Below, piece after piece: positions 16,721 to 25,052 of a stretch of DNA of 64,000 bases; the stretch's first letter is position 1; each line of letters opens with the position of its first letter. The notes beneath the pieces were generated by a model. It saw only the letters and a list, made by a program, of their open reading frames with translations, searched no databases and was not told where the DNA came from. Origin of the DNA: UBA2336 sp965227265 (lineage in GTDB: Bacteria; Bacteroidota; Bacteroidia; Cytophagales; Cyclobacteriaceae); NCBI GenBank assembly GCA_965227265.1, contig OZ245738.1, forward strand, positions 744,001-808,000, read 5' to 3'. A program made the translations under genes and the position numbers.

Positions 16721-17566
16721 ATGGCTTTTTTTAAGAAGAGAATGGTGAAATTGAGAGAGGCCTTCAATAATATTATTGAAAAGCCGCTGCTTACATCAAC
16801 ACTCGTTCTTATCGTTGTGGCTGTTGTTGTCATCGGGCTTAGCCTTCAATACTACATCAAAGACTTTGATAACTTCATGCCTCAGATCCTGGCTGAAGCA
16901 CATGGAATGATCTTCGATATCGCGGTGATCGGTATCCTCATTTTCTGGTTGAACCAGAATGGAGAGATCCGGCAACGCATCCGAACCTATCGCGATGAAA
17001 TTGATGACTTTCGTTTATGGGAATCAGAAGAAGCGGCATTCCGTACTGTGGGTAATATCAAAAGGCTCAATCGTCATAGAATATATGAGATTAACTTGGT
17101 GAATTGTTTTCTGGCGCGAACAAACCTTAACTATGCTAACCTGAGAGGTTCAAACCTTAACTCGGCTAACATGTCTCAGTCTTCGCTGATTGAAGCTAAC
17201 CTCGAGAATACAAGACTTAATCAAACCAATCTCGAAAACTCAAATCTCAATCAGATAAATTTGAAAGCTGCTTACGCAAGCGGGGCAAACTTTAAAGATG
17301 CTTTCCTGATCAAAGCACAGTTTGATGGTGCTTTTCTCATTAAGGCGAATTTTAATAACGCGTACCTCATGGAGGCCAGTCTACAGAACTGTTATTTAAT
17401 GGGAGCAGATTTTGAAAATGCGAGCTTATATAAAGCAGATCTACGGGGAGCAAAAGGACTTACAGTTGAGCAGCTTGCTAAAGCTAAAACATTATACCTG
17501 GCCAAGTTTGACGATGAGATACTGGAGCAGATTAAAACCAGTATTCCTGAACTGGTTGGCTCATAA
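16721..17566 (+). CDS. Membrane-anchored pentapeptide-repeat protein
   Basis: This protein of about 281 residues has two hydrophobic segments near the N-terminus (about residues 22-44 and 61-80), a short basic and charged linker, and then about 100 residues of pentapeptide repeats of the A(D/N)LXX type (NYANLRGSNLNSANMSQSSL and similar), which form a right-handed quadrilateral beta helix. The repeats would face the cytoplasm or periplasm depending on helix topology. Function is unknown; pentapeptide proteins elsewhere act as scaffolds or DNA mimics. I chose the ATG at 16721 over a TTG 15 bases upstream. No operon partner is obvious. Confidence 0.8.
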   Translation: MAFFKKRMVKLREAFNNIIEKPLLTSTLVLIVVAVVVIGLSLQYYIKDFDNFMPQILAEAHGMIFDIAVIGILIFWLNQNGEIRQRIRTYRDEIDDFRLWESEEAAFRTVGNIKRLNRHRIYEINLVNCFLARTNLNYANLRGSNLNSANMSQSSLIEANLENTRLNQTNLENSNLNQINLKAAYASGANFKDAFLIKAQFDGAFLIKANFNNAYLMEASLQNCYLMGADFENASLYKADLRGAKGLTVEQLAKAKTLYLAKFDDEILEQIKTSIPELVGS

Positions 17567-17574
17567 TGATCTGA

Positions 17575-17605
17575 TTTGTACGGGTAATTTAAACCATTAA
17601 CTTTG
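17575..17605 (+). promoter_or_regulatory. Bacteroidota-type promoter of greA
   Basis: TTTG at 17575-17578, a 19-base spacer and TAACTTTG at 17598-17605 match the Bacteroidota primary promoter consensus almost exactly. The expected transcription start, near 17612, lies just before the hairpin at 17615-17644, so the hairpin would form at the very 5' end of the greA mRNA. Confidence 0.65.
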
Positions 17606-17614
17606 TGTCATCGA

Positions 17615-17652
17615 AACAACGGTCTCATCTCCGAGGCCGTTGTTTTATTTTT
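17615..17652 (+). terminator. Terminator-like hairpin in the greA leader
   Basis: AACAACGGTCTC at 17615-17626 pairs with GAGGCCGTTGTT at 17633-17644 (one G-T wobble) around a six-base loop and is followed by TTATTTTT. It can terminate the upstream pentapeptide-repeat gene, but it also lies downstream of the predicted greA promoter and 27 bases before the greA start, so it may act as an attenuator. Confidence 0.65.
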
Positions 17653-17678
17653 AAAGGTTGACCGAAAAGATTGAGTAT

Positions 17679-18155
17679 ATGAGTAAGAAGATTTCTTATT
17701 ACACGAAAGAAGGACTTGAGAGGATTAAGACTGAGCTATCTACATTAAAGTCAAAAGGCCGTTCTGATATCGCCAAGCAAATCGCGGAAGCGCGTGATAA
17801 AGGCGACTTAAGTGAGAATGCTGAATATGATGCTGCAAAAGATGCACAAGGTCACCTCGAAGCAAAGATTGCTCAACTTGAAGATCTCGTTGCGAATGCC
17901 CGTTTATTGGATGAAGCAAATGTGGATACATCAAAGGTTTCCATCTTGTCTAAAGTAACTATTAAGAATAAGAAGAACGGTGCTTCCGTAACCTACATGC
18001 TTGTGTCTGAAGAAGAAGCTGATCTTAAAGCAGGAAAGATATCCACTATGTCACCGATCGGTAAAGGATTGCTGGGTAAAGTGAAAGGCGATACGGCAAC
18101 GATTAAAACACCTGCCGGAGAAATGGAGTTTGAAGTCATAAGCATCGGAGTTTAA
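17679..18155 (+). CDS. greA: Transcription elongation factor GreA
   Basis: This 158-residue protein rescues backtracked RNA polymerase by stimulating transcript cleavage through the secondary channel. It begins MSKKISYYTKEGLERIK, has the long antiparallel coiled coil with the acidic tip GDLSENAEYDAAKDAQG, and the C-terminal FKBP-like domain ending VKGDTATIKTPAGEMEFEVISI. I chose the ATG at 17679, which gives the normal length; a TTG seven codons upstream is in frame. It is followed by a HIT-protein gene after one base. The leader carries a terminator-like hairpin. Confidence 0.96.
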   Translation: MSKKISYYTKEGLERIKTELSTLKSKGRSDIAKQIAEARDKGDLSENAEYDAAKDAQGHLEAKIAQLEDLVANARLLDEANVDTSKVSILSKVTIKNKKNGASVTYMLVSEEEADLKAGKISTMSPIGKGLLGKVKGDTATIKTPAGEMEFEVISIGV

Positions 18156-18156
18156 T

Positions 18157-18549
18157 ATGGCTTCCATTTTCACACGTATTATTAATCGCGAAATTCCAGG
18201 GCATATTGTTGCTGAGAACGATAAGTACATTGCATTTCTGGATGTGATGCCGTTGGTGCATGGTCATGTATTGGTTGTGCCTAAACAGGAAGTCGATTAC
18301 ATTTTTGATCTGGACGATACAACGCTTGCAGGCTTGTCCACATTTGCCAAAAAAGTAGCGGTAGCGATTAAGAAAGCAGTACCCTGTAAACGAATAGGTA
18401 TTGCTGTTATCGGATTAGAGGTTCCGCACACACACGTTCACCTTGTTCCCATGAATTCGGTAGGGGATATCAACTTCACACAGCCAAAGCTTAAGCCTTC
18501 CACAGAGGAGCTTACAACCATTGCTGATAAAATCAGAAAATCTTTCTGA
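18157..18549 (+). CDS. HIT family nucleotide-binding protein
   Basis: This 130-residue protein is a Hint-branch histidine-triad hydrolase. It starts MASIFTRIINREIPGHIVAEND, has LDVMPLVHGHVLVVPK, and ends with the triad motif HTHVHLVP, whose middle His is the nucleotidyl acceptor. Members hydrolyse AMP-linked phosphoramidates or acyl-AMP. It follows greA with a one-base gap, so the two are cotranscribed. Its TGA stop directly abuts the stop codon of gpsA on the other strand, with no base between them. Confidence 0.92.
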   Translation: MASIFTRIINREIPGHIVAENDKYIAFLDVMPLVHGHVLVVPKQEVDYIFDLDDTTLAGLSTFAKKVAVAIKKAVPCKRIGIAVIGLEVPHTHVHLVPMNSVGDINFTQPKLKPSTEELTTIADKIRKSF

Positions 18550-19614
18550 CTAATCGTCAATAAAATCGATGTCAATATTAAGAGGATAACGCATCAGGTA
18601 ATCGAGCGCCTCTTTTACGGTAAGCTCTTCAAACAATACTTTGTATAATGTAGCGGTGATCGGTGCCCGAACTTTATAAAAGTCAGCGCACTTTTTCATA
18701 ATGCGTACAGTGTTCACACCTTCGGCCACTTCATCCATACTGTCAAATACTTCCTGCGGCTTCATGCCTTGCGCGAGCCTATAGCCAACCTGGAAATTTC
18801 GGCTTAATGGGCTGTTACACGTAGCCACTAAATCACCAATACCGGCAACACCTAAAAACGCTTTTGTTTTACCACCTAATGCCCTGCCTAAGTGAATAAT
18901 CTCTACAACGCCCCGGCTAATCAGTAAGCCACGTGCATTCTCTCCGTAGCCCATTCCATTTAATGCTCCCGCGGCAATCGCGATAATGTTTTTAAGAACT
19001 CCAGCCAGCTCAACACCGATCAATTCATTGTTTCCATAAACCTGGAAACGATCGTTACGCAATAACCTTTTGCCAATGCTGATCACTTCATTAAACGGAC
19101 TGGCAATAACTGTAGCGGCTGGATGCCGAGCAGATAGTTCTTTTGATAGATTAGGTCCAGCTAAACAACCTACACGAACAACAACACTTTCTTCCCGAAT
19201 TACCTCACTGATGGTTTTTACATGTGTGCGGTTGAGCTTGGCTACATTTTCTAATGTTTGACCTTTAGGAAGTGTAAGGTCAAGACCTTTTGCTCCGTGA
19301 ATTAAAACATGATAGGGGTGAAGGTGAGGTGAAAGCTTTTTCATCATCGCACGGAAATGTGCAGAAGGAACAATCGGAAAGATTACATCGCATTGACGTG
19401 CGAGATGCCCCAGGTCATTTATGGGAGTAATATTTTTATTGACTTTGTGGCCGCGAATCTCCCGTGTTTTGAGAATAGCATCCACCTGGTTTTCATCACG
19501 CACATAAAGCAATACCAAACGATGCTTCGCCAGTAGGTTTGCTACGGTGATACCAAAATTACCTGACCCGATTACGCCAACCGGGGGAAGGTCAGATAAG
19601 CTTTTCGAGGTCAT
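18550..19614 (-). CDS. gpsA: Glycerol-3-phosphate dehydrogenase [NAD(P)+]
   Basis: This 354-residue cytoplasmic enzyme reduces dihydroxyacetone phosphate to sn-glycerol 3-phosphate for phospholipid synthesis. The N-terminal dinucleotide-binding loop is GVIGSGNFGITVANLL; the middle has GCLAGPNLSKEL and the substrate-site region GVELAGVLKNIIAIAAGALNGMGYGENARG, followed by GIGDLVATCNSPLSRNFQVG. Its start overlaps the end of the PlsB-like acyltransferase gene by 23 bases, so the enzyme producing glycerol 3-phosphate and the likely consumer are translated together. Confidence 0.95.
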   Translation of the reverse strand: MTSKSLSDLPPVGVIGSGNFGITVANLLAKHRLVLLYVRDENQVDAILKTREIRGHKVNKNITPINDLGHLARQCDVIFPIVPSAHFRAMMKKLSPHLHPYHVLIHGAKGLDLTLPKGQTLENVAKLNRTHVKTISEVIREESVVVRVGCLAGPNLSKELSARHPAATVIASPFNEVISIGKRLLRNDRFQVYGNNELIGVELAGVLKNIIAIAAGALNGMGYGENARGLLISRGVVEIIHLGRALGGKTKAFLGVAGIGDLVATCNSPLSRNFQVGYRLAQGMKPQEVFDSMDEVAEGVNTVRIMKKCADFYKVRAPITATLYKVLFEELTVKEALDYLMRYPLNIDIDFIDD

Positions 19615-21292
19615 AGCCTGTTAACCGGTTATGATAAAAGTAAAGTGTGTTCAGATCTTTGGTGATGATGTTGCCGTTCTTGTCCATCAACAGCGGACGC
19701 TTTAGGTGAAAATTACCCACGTTTTCAAGTCCATGCTTGATAACCAAATCAATTTTACCTTTTAAGTGTGTAGCATGATTTGCTTTTCCTTCTTTTTTAA
19801 GTCTGTAAATCTCTTTTCGCACACGCTTACAGGTCTTTCTGAATTCTGCATAGTTCAACGAAAGCTCTTCTTCTGGTAACCGAAGCAGACCAAAGAGATC
19901 AAGTTTGGGATGCTGCTTCTGCCACATCTCAAAAGCAACAAAGGCTACAAGATGACTTGCAAAGGTTCTGTGTATTTTATGATACTCAGCTACAATGCGT
20001 TGACTGAGCATCCGGGTGTACTCATCTTCACGCTGCTTATCAATTGTAATCTGGCCGTTGGAAATGAAATAATCTCGGGTATCAATAATCCGCCCTTGAG
20101 CATCCAAGCTGTTGCCTTCTTCATCTACATAGTTCCCCATGATGTCGAGTCCGCGGCCAATAGATACTGAAATATTTGATCCTTTTGTAAAAAACTTAAA
20201 GAGGAACTGAATCAATTGAAGACTTCCATATTTATCTTCTTCCGGCAGATATCGATCCTGACCTTTTACCGATAAGTAATCGTCAATTAATTCTGGTGCT
20301 TCCAGTACGAAATGATAATTAAGTGTTACCGGAACAACAAAGATTTTTCTTGGCTCTTCTCCGGCAGGAGTTTTTAAATAAATATTTCGTTGAGCTTCAG
20401 TTGCGGTGGAAAGCAATCCAAGCTTAAGCATTTTTTCAATTGTACCTGAACGGGAACGCGTACCTCCGGGAAAGAACAGACTATGTGCGCCTTTTTCAAT
20501 GGCCAATCCTGAATACATTTTTAATGTTTCGAGGTAGGGCAGGTTTTTCTTTCTGCGATCAACTTTGAAAGCACCAAGACTGTTCATGAAGTAAGCAATG
20601 ATCTTAATATTGAACAAGTTCAACCCGGCTCCATAAATAAAAGCGGGTAATCCAAGTGCATGAATGACCCAACCAATCAAAATAGAATCAAGGTTGCTTG
20701 CATGCGTGGGCACCATAACAATGGTTCCCTTCTTAGCGAGGCTTCGAAGCTGCCTTACCTTACCAACAATCTGGATCTTATCACGAAGGGTGTACTGATT
20801 TCTGAAAATCGCACCGAATTTTTTTACACGGGTGGCATTGAGCAACCGCGCAAACCAGAATTGGATTATCTCACGGGCAAACCGGTAGGAGCTAGGCTTA
20901 AAGTTTCCGGCAATCTCTCCGGCATACCGATGAACAATTCGTTTTAAGATTTCCTCTTCCTTACGATCGGTAGAATCATCATCCAAAGGTTTGGATGTAA
21001 CGTCAATGAGATCTTCTTTTATTTTTGCCCAGAATTTCGGTTCATCCTGTGGGTCCACACGCCAGCGGTTGCGCTTCATGCGCTGTTGCTCCCGGTACAC
21101 AGTGGCTTCCAACTCGTCCACAAGCTGCTTTCGGGTAGGGCGCATTTCTTTAATACGCCTGAAAGCATGCTCCGCTACCTCTTCTATGAACTCTTTACGG
21201 TTCTTACTGAGTTGATAGACAGGCCAATCCGGAATTTTATCAAGTATGGGCTTGTAACGCTTATTCTTATTCTTTTTTTCGATTACTTCCAC
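19592..21292 (-). CDS. PlsB-like 1-acyl/glycerol-3-phosphate acyltransferase
   Basis: This 566-residue protein carries an acyltransferase domain at about residues 170-340. The HX4D catalytic motif is PTHASNLD, followed by the phosphate-binding block FPGGTRSRSG and VPVTLNYH. The extra N-terminal helical part (about 150 residues) and C-terminal part (about 200 residues) make it resemble the large PlsB-type glycerol-3-phosphate acyltransferases rather than the small PlsC. No clear membrane helix is visible. Coupling to gpsA supports glycerol 3-phosphate as the acceptor, which is inference. Translation starts at a GTG. It may compensate for the plsX gene missing from the rpmF-fabH locus. Confidence 0.82.
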   Translation of the reverse strand: MEVIEKKNKNKRYKPILDKIPDWPVYQLSKNRKEFIEEVAEHAFRRIKEMRPTRKQLVDELEATVYREQQRMKRNRWRVDPQDEPKFWAKIKEDLIDVTSKPLDDDSTDRKEEEILKRIVHRYAGEIAGNFKPSSYRFAREIIQFWFARLLNATRVKKFGAIFRNQYTLRDKIQIVGKVRQLRSLAKKGTIVMVPTHASNLDSILIGWVIHALGLPAFIYGAGLNLFNIKIIAYFMNSLGAFKVDRRKKNLPYLETLKMYSGLAIEKGAHSLFFPGGTRSRSGTIEKMLKLGLLSTATEAQRNIYLKTPAGEEPRKIFVVPVTLNYHFVLEAPELIDDYLSVKGQDRYLPEEDKYGSLQLIQFLFKFFTKGSNISVSIGRGLDIMGNYVDEEGNSLDAQGRIIDTRDYFISNGQITIDKQREDEYTRMLSQRIVAEYHKIHRTFASHLVAFVAFEMWQKQHPKLDLFGLLRLPEEELSLNYAEFRKTCKRVRKEIYRLKKEGKANHATHLKGKIDLVIKHGLENVGNFHLKRPLLMDKNGNIITKDLNTLYFYHNRLTGYDLEKLI

Positions 21293-21340
21293 GGCTACAA
21301 AATACTATAATTCTGCGTTAGGTGCAGAAATGATTGATTT

Positions 21341-21580
21341 TCAAAGATTCTCAAAAGGCTTGCGCAAAGATTGATCCATTGCATGAAAACGGGTCATCGC
21401 CTCCTGTATGAATTCCTCGTTTACGATTACCGAAAGATCTTTTTCGGAAGAAAGATCAAACTGATCAATTTTAAAAGTTTGCTCCAGATAATCCTTTTCC
21501 AGCTTAATAATGTACCGGTTGTTCCAATGAAACAAGGTTATCCTGCAATTTGGGTGAGGTATTTCTCCTATAATTCGCAT
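21341..21580 (-). CDS. Small conserved Bacteroidota protein
   Basis: This 79-residue protein begins MRIIGEIPHPNCRITLFHWN and continues with NRYIIKLEKDYLEQTFKIDQFDL, a pattern I recognise as a conserved hypothetical of Cytophagales and relatives. No signal peptide, membrane segment or catalytic motif is visible; it looks like a small alpha/beta cytoplasmic protein. It lies 48 bases upstream of the PlsB-like gene on the same strand and may be cotranscribed with it and gpsA. Function is unknown. Confidence 0.7.
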   Translation of the reverse strand: MRIIGEIPHPNCRITLFHWNNRYIIKLEKDYLEQTFKIDQFDLSSEKDLSVIVNEEFIQEAMTRFHAMDQSLRKPFENL

Positions 21581-21712
21581 ATGGGCGCGAAAGGTATTAA
21601 ATCTGGGCTTAAACTTATTAGAACAGACTAAAAAGCTATTTTTTACGTTACTTTGATTGGATTTTCAGGGTTCGTGAATGAACTCTATATTGTAAGCCGA
21701 TACACTGCGAGT

Positions 21713-24613
21713 ATGATCAAAAATTTTACCAAGGCGAATGGATTGAGGTGGCTGATAAGCTTTGTGCTCTCCTTAATGACGATAACGTGGGCCAATGCCT
21801 CACACCTTCGGGCTGGACAAATTACTGTAGTTCGTAGTGCCTGTAATACCCGCCTTGTATTCATTACAATCACTGTATATACAAATACTGGGTCTGATGT
21901 GAAATTTGGAGAAGATGGTGTTCTTTCTTTTGGTGATAACACCCCTTCGCTGGTTATTGAAGCAATTGATAGTGACCCACAGCCACAACTAGGTCCATTT
22001 ATTGGCATTGCTAGCAAGACGGTCGCCCATACATATTCCGGTAACGGAAATTACCTGATCAGTTACGTTGAGCCCAATCGTAATGGAGGTGTACTTAATA
22101 TGTTTGACTCCTTTAATACAACATTCTATCTGGAGACATATTTTTCCCTTGCAACAGGAGGTTGTAATAATAGCCCTCAACTTAAAATTCCACCGATCGA
22201 TCAGGCTTGCGCGGGTGTAGCATTTTTCCATAATCCAGGAGCGTATGACATAAATCCACAGGGACCGGCAGACAGTCTTTCCTATGAGCTCGTGGTTCCT
22301 TATAAAGACAGAGGTGCTCCGGTAGATGGTTATATAAGACCTGAGAATCCACGGTTCAGTGATCATAATGAATCAGGTGGTGCGCCAACATTTACCATTA
22401 ATGCAGTTGATGGAACGTTGATTTGGGATACTCCGGATTTGCCAGGTGAATATAACGTAGCATTTCATGTTAATGAGTGGCGGAAGATTAACGGAATATG
22501 GACGAAAATTGGTTATGTAAGAAGAGATATGCAAATCATTGTTAACGGAGAATGCGAAAATGAAAGACCTATTCTTATCGTACCCAATGATACCTGTGTT
22601 GTAGCCGAATCTAATATTCATAAATTTATTCGAGGTGAAGATCGTGACTTACCTCCGGACGATATCAAGATTCAGGCCTATTCACAAATTTTCGAATTTT
22701 CGATAGCAAACTCACGTGCAACGCGCACGCCTGTATTACGGGATGGTGATAATATTGATTTCAAACCCTCACCAGATTCAATTGAGTTTAATTGGAATAC
22801 AATATGTAATCACATTAAAGGGCAGGCATACGATGTTGTTTTCAAGGTTACCGATAATCCGGATAAAGGCCCTAACCTGGCAACTTTTGAAACCTGGAAA
22901 ATAACCGTTGCAGCGCCTCCACCAGTCCTGAATCCACCTAATCCTCCAACTGCCCAACGATTTGTGCAATTGAACTGGGCAACTTATGCGTGTTCTTCAA
23001 TTGCCAACGATAGCAGCCTCATGCAAATCTGGCAACGAGTTGATAGTACAATTTTTACACCGACAACCTGTCAAACAGGAATGCCAAGATCACTTGGCTA
23101 TTCCCTTATCGCTACAGTTCCGCTCGCATCAACTTCTTACATAGTGACTAATAATGGAGCGGGGCTCGAACGTGGCGTAAAATATTGTTATCGTTTAGTT
23201 GCTGTTTTTAAAGATCGTGGAGCTGAAAGTCCGGTATCGAATGAGGTGTGTATTGACCCTATCGACATTGCAGCACCGCTTATTACTAAAGTTACTGTAG
23301 ATAAAACAGATCTGGAAAATGGTGAAATTACGGTTAGCTGGATACCACCACTAAACCCTGACCCGGCAATTGATCCAGATGATTACCTGTATGAAGTGCA
23401 ACGTGTAGACGGTGCAGGATTTATGAAAGTAAGTGCTAAACTGAGTAAGGATACCAGAAGCTTTTCGGATCAGGGCCTGAATACATTCGACCGGCAATAT
23501 TCCTACCGTGTGATGCTGTATGAGGATGGTAACGTACAACCTAAAGACAGTTCATCCGTTGCCTCTTCTGTATGGCTTAATCTTACCACTGCAAATAGAG
23601 TGATCGATCTGGATTGGAGAGCTTCCGTGCCGTGGTCTAATCAAATTCAAGGTTTGGTACATGATGTATACGGGAAACAAGTTGAGACAGCAACAACCTT
23701 ATCCGAATTGGATTTTCTTACAACAGTTGATGTAACGGTAAAAGGATTGCAATATACAGCCGAATCATTGGATTCAACCCGCGTTTATTGTTATGCAGTA
23801 GTTACCCGTGGAAGTTATGGAAATGATGATCCAGCTATTCGCGATGAGGAACCGCTTGAAAACGTATCGCAGATCAACTGTGCCAAACCAACATTTAATG
23901 AGCCACCTTGCGCACCAACCATTGTGGCATTTGGAGATCCTTGTGAAAATTATTTTGGTTCAAGTGAATATTCGTGCGTTTCAACATTGTTTGAAACTAC
24001 TATCAGATGGTCAATGCCTGAAGATTGTAACAGCAGTATAAAAAGTTATGAAGTCTATCAGGCCTCCACGCAGGATGTAGCGGAGGATGATTATGTATTG
24101 GTAGCCACTGTAACAGATACATTTGTTACACTGCAAAAGCTTCCATCACTTGCGTATTGTTACCGGATTGTAGCGATTGATCGTTCGAACAGCAGGAGCG
24201 TATATAGTGCCAGAGTTTGTAATGAAAATTGCCCTAACTACGAGCTTCCAAACGTATTTACTCCAAACGGTGATAACTGCAATGATGTTTTTGCTGCGTA
24301 TGGTGCAAGCCTCGATGTGGAGGGAGTAAAGTGCAGCGCTCCAGATGACGATGATTATGAAAGAAAGTGTGCCCGCTTTGTAAGCCGGGTAGACATTAAA
24401 ATATTTAATCGCTGGGGTAAAGAAATTTATACCTACGTAGGGCAGCGTGGGAATGAAAATAACATTTATATAAACTGGGATGGACGAGATAAGTCAGGAA
24501 AAGAATTGGCAACCGGGATTTATTTCTACTCCGCTGATGTTACGTTTGACTCGACCGGTCCGGGAGGTAAAACGGTTAAAACTATAAAAGGATGGGTGCA
24601 CTTGGTTCGGTAA
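21713..24613 (+). CDS. Large secreted protein with gliding-motility-associated C-terminal domain
   Basis: This protein of about 966 residues has an N-terminal signal peptide (MIKNFTKANGLRWLISFVLS, cleavage near NASHLRA), several beta-sandwich modules that look fibronectin-III-like or PKD-like, with many Cys residues, and a C-terminal module starting LPNVFTPNGDNCNDVF and containing IKIFNRWGKEIYTY and NWDGRDKSGKELATGIYFYSADV. That module is the gliding-motility-associated domain (CHU_C/TIGR04131 type), a type IX secretion sorting signal. The protein is therefore exported and likely surface-bound or released. I chose the ATG at 21713 so that the signal peptide is N-terminal. Its end overlaps the next gene by 22 bases. 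Confidence 0.87.
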   Translation: MIKNFTKANGLRWLISFVLSLMTITWANASHLRAGQITVVRSACNTRLVFITITVYTNTGSDVKFGEDGVLSFGDNTPSLVIEAIDSDPQPQLGPFIGIASKTVAHTYSGNGNYLISYVEPNRNGGVLNMFDSFNTTFYLETYFSLATGGCNNSPQLKIPPIDQACAGVAFFHNPGAYDINPQGPADSLSYELVVPYKDRGAPVDGYIRPENPRFSDHNESGGAPTFTINAVDGTLIWDTPDLPGEYNVAFHVNEWRKINGIWTKIGYVRRDMQIIVNGECENERPILIVPNDTCVVAESNIHKFIRGEDRDLPPDDIKIQAYSQIFEFSIANSRATRTPVLRDGDNIDFKPSPDSIEFNWNTICNHIKGQAYDVVFKVTDNPDKGPNLATFETWKITVAAPPPVLNPPNPPTAQRFVQLNWATYACSSIANDSSLMQIWQRVDSTIFTPTTCQTGMPRSLGYSLIATVPLASTSYIVTNNGAGLERGVKYCYRLVAVFKDRGAESPVSNEVCIDPIDIAAPLITKVTVDKTDLENGEITVSWIPPLNPDPAIDPDDYLYEVQRVDGAGFMKVSAKLSKDTRSFSDQGLNTFDRQYSYRVMLYEDGNVQPKDSSSVASSVWLNLTTANRVIDLDWRASVPWSNQIQGLVHDVYGKQVETATTLSELDFLTTVDVTVKGLQYTAESLDSTRVYCYAVVTRGSYGNDDPAIRDEEPLENVSQINCAKPTFNEPPCAPTIVAFGDPCENYFGSSEYSCVSTLFETTIRWSMPEDCNSSIKSYEVYQASTQDVAEDDYVLVATVTDTFVTLQKLPSLAYCYRIVAIDRSNSRSVYSARVCNENCPNYELPNVFTPNGDNCNDVFAAYGASLDVEGVKCSAPDDDDYERKCARFVSRVDIKIFNRWGKEIYTYVGQRGNENNIYINWDGRDKSGKELATGIYFYSADVTFDSTGPGGKTVKTIKGWVHLVR

Positions 24614-25014
24614 CGCAACCTGAAGCGATAATCTTGTTCGATGGAGTATGTAATTTGTGTAGCGGAGCAGTTCAATTTATAATAAAACGCGACCCAACTG
24701 CACATTTCAAATTCGCTTCCCTTCAATCGGATTTCGGCCAACAACAGTTAAAAAAATTCGACCTTAATCAGAAATCTTTTCATAGTATAATCTTAGTACA
24801 AGGCAATACATTTTATCAGCGAAGCGATGCAGCACTGGAAATAGCTAAAAGCCTTAAAGGAGCATGGTCATGGATGTATGGATTTAAAGTCCTGCCCCGA
24901 TTTCTTCGCGATGGAGTTTATAATCTGATTGGCAGCAATCGTTACAAGCTGTTTGGGAAAAAAGATTCCTGCTGGATTCCCACACCAGAATTAAAAGCGA
25001 GGTTTAAAGATTAA
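24592..25014 (+). CDS. DCC family thiol-disulfide oxidoreductase (DUF393)
   Basis: This 140-residue protein has the DUF393 signature LFDGVCNLCSGAVQFIIKRD with a CxxC redox pair at about residues 21-24, followed by FKFASLQSDFGQQQL and YQRSDAALEIAKSL. The family is thioredoxin-like and poorly characterised. It starts inside the end of the large secreted-protein gene, so translation may be coupled, although a functional tie is not evident. fabD follows after about 40 bases on the same strand. Confidence 0.88.
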   Translation: MGALGSVTQPEAIILFDGVCNLCSGAVQFIIKRDPTAHFKFASLQSDFGQQQLKKFDLNQKSFHSIILVQGNTFYQRSDAALEIAKSLKGAWSWMYGFKVLPRFLRDGVYNLIGSNRYKLFGKKDSCWIPTPELKARFKD

Positions 25015-25052
25015 TTCTTTCTTTTAACTTGCTGACAGAAAAAACACTCACT

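Noticed and set aside
18547..18552. HIT gene and gpsA stop codons touching with no base between them and no terminator.
   Set aside because: Tight convergent ends are common in compact genomes; nothing here suggests a special mechanism.
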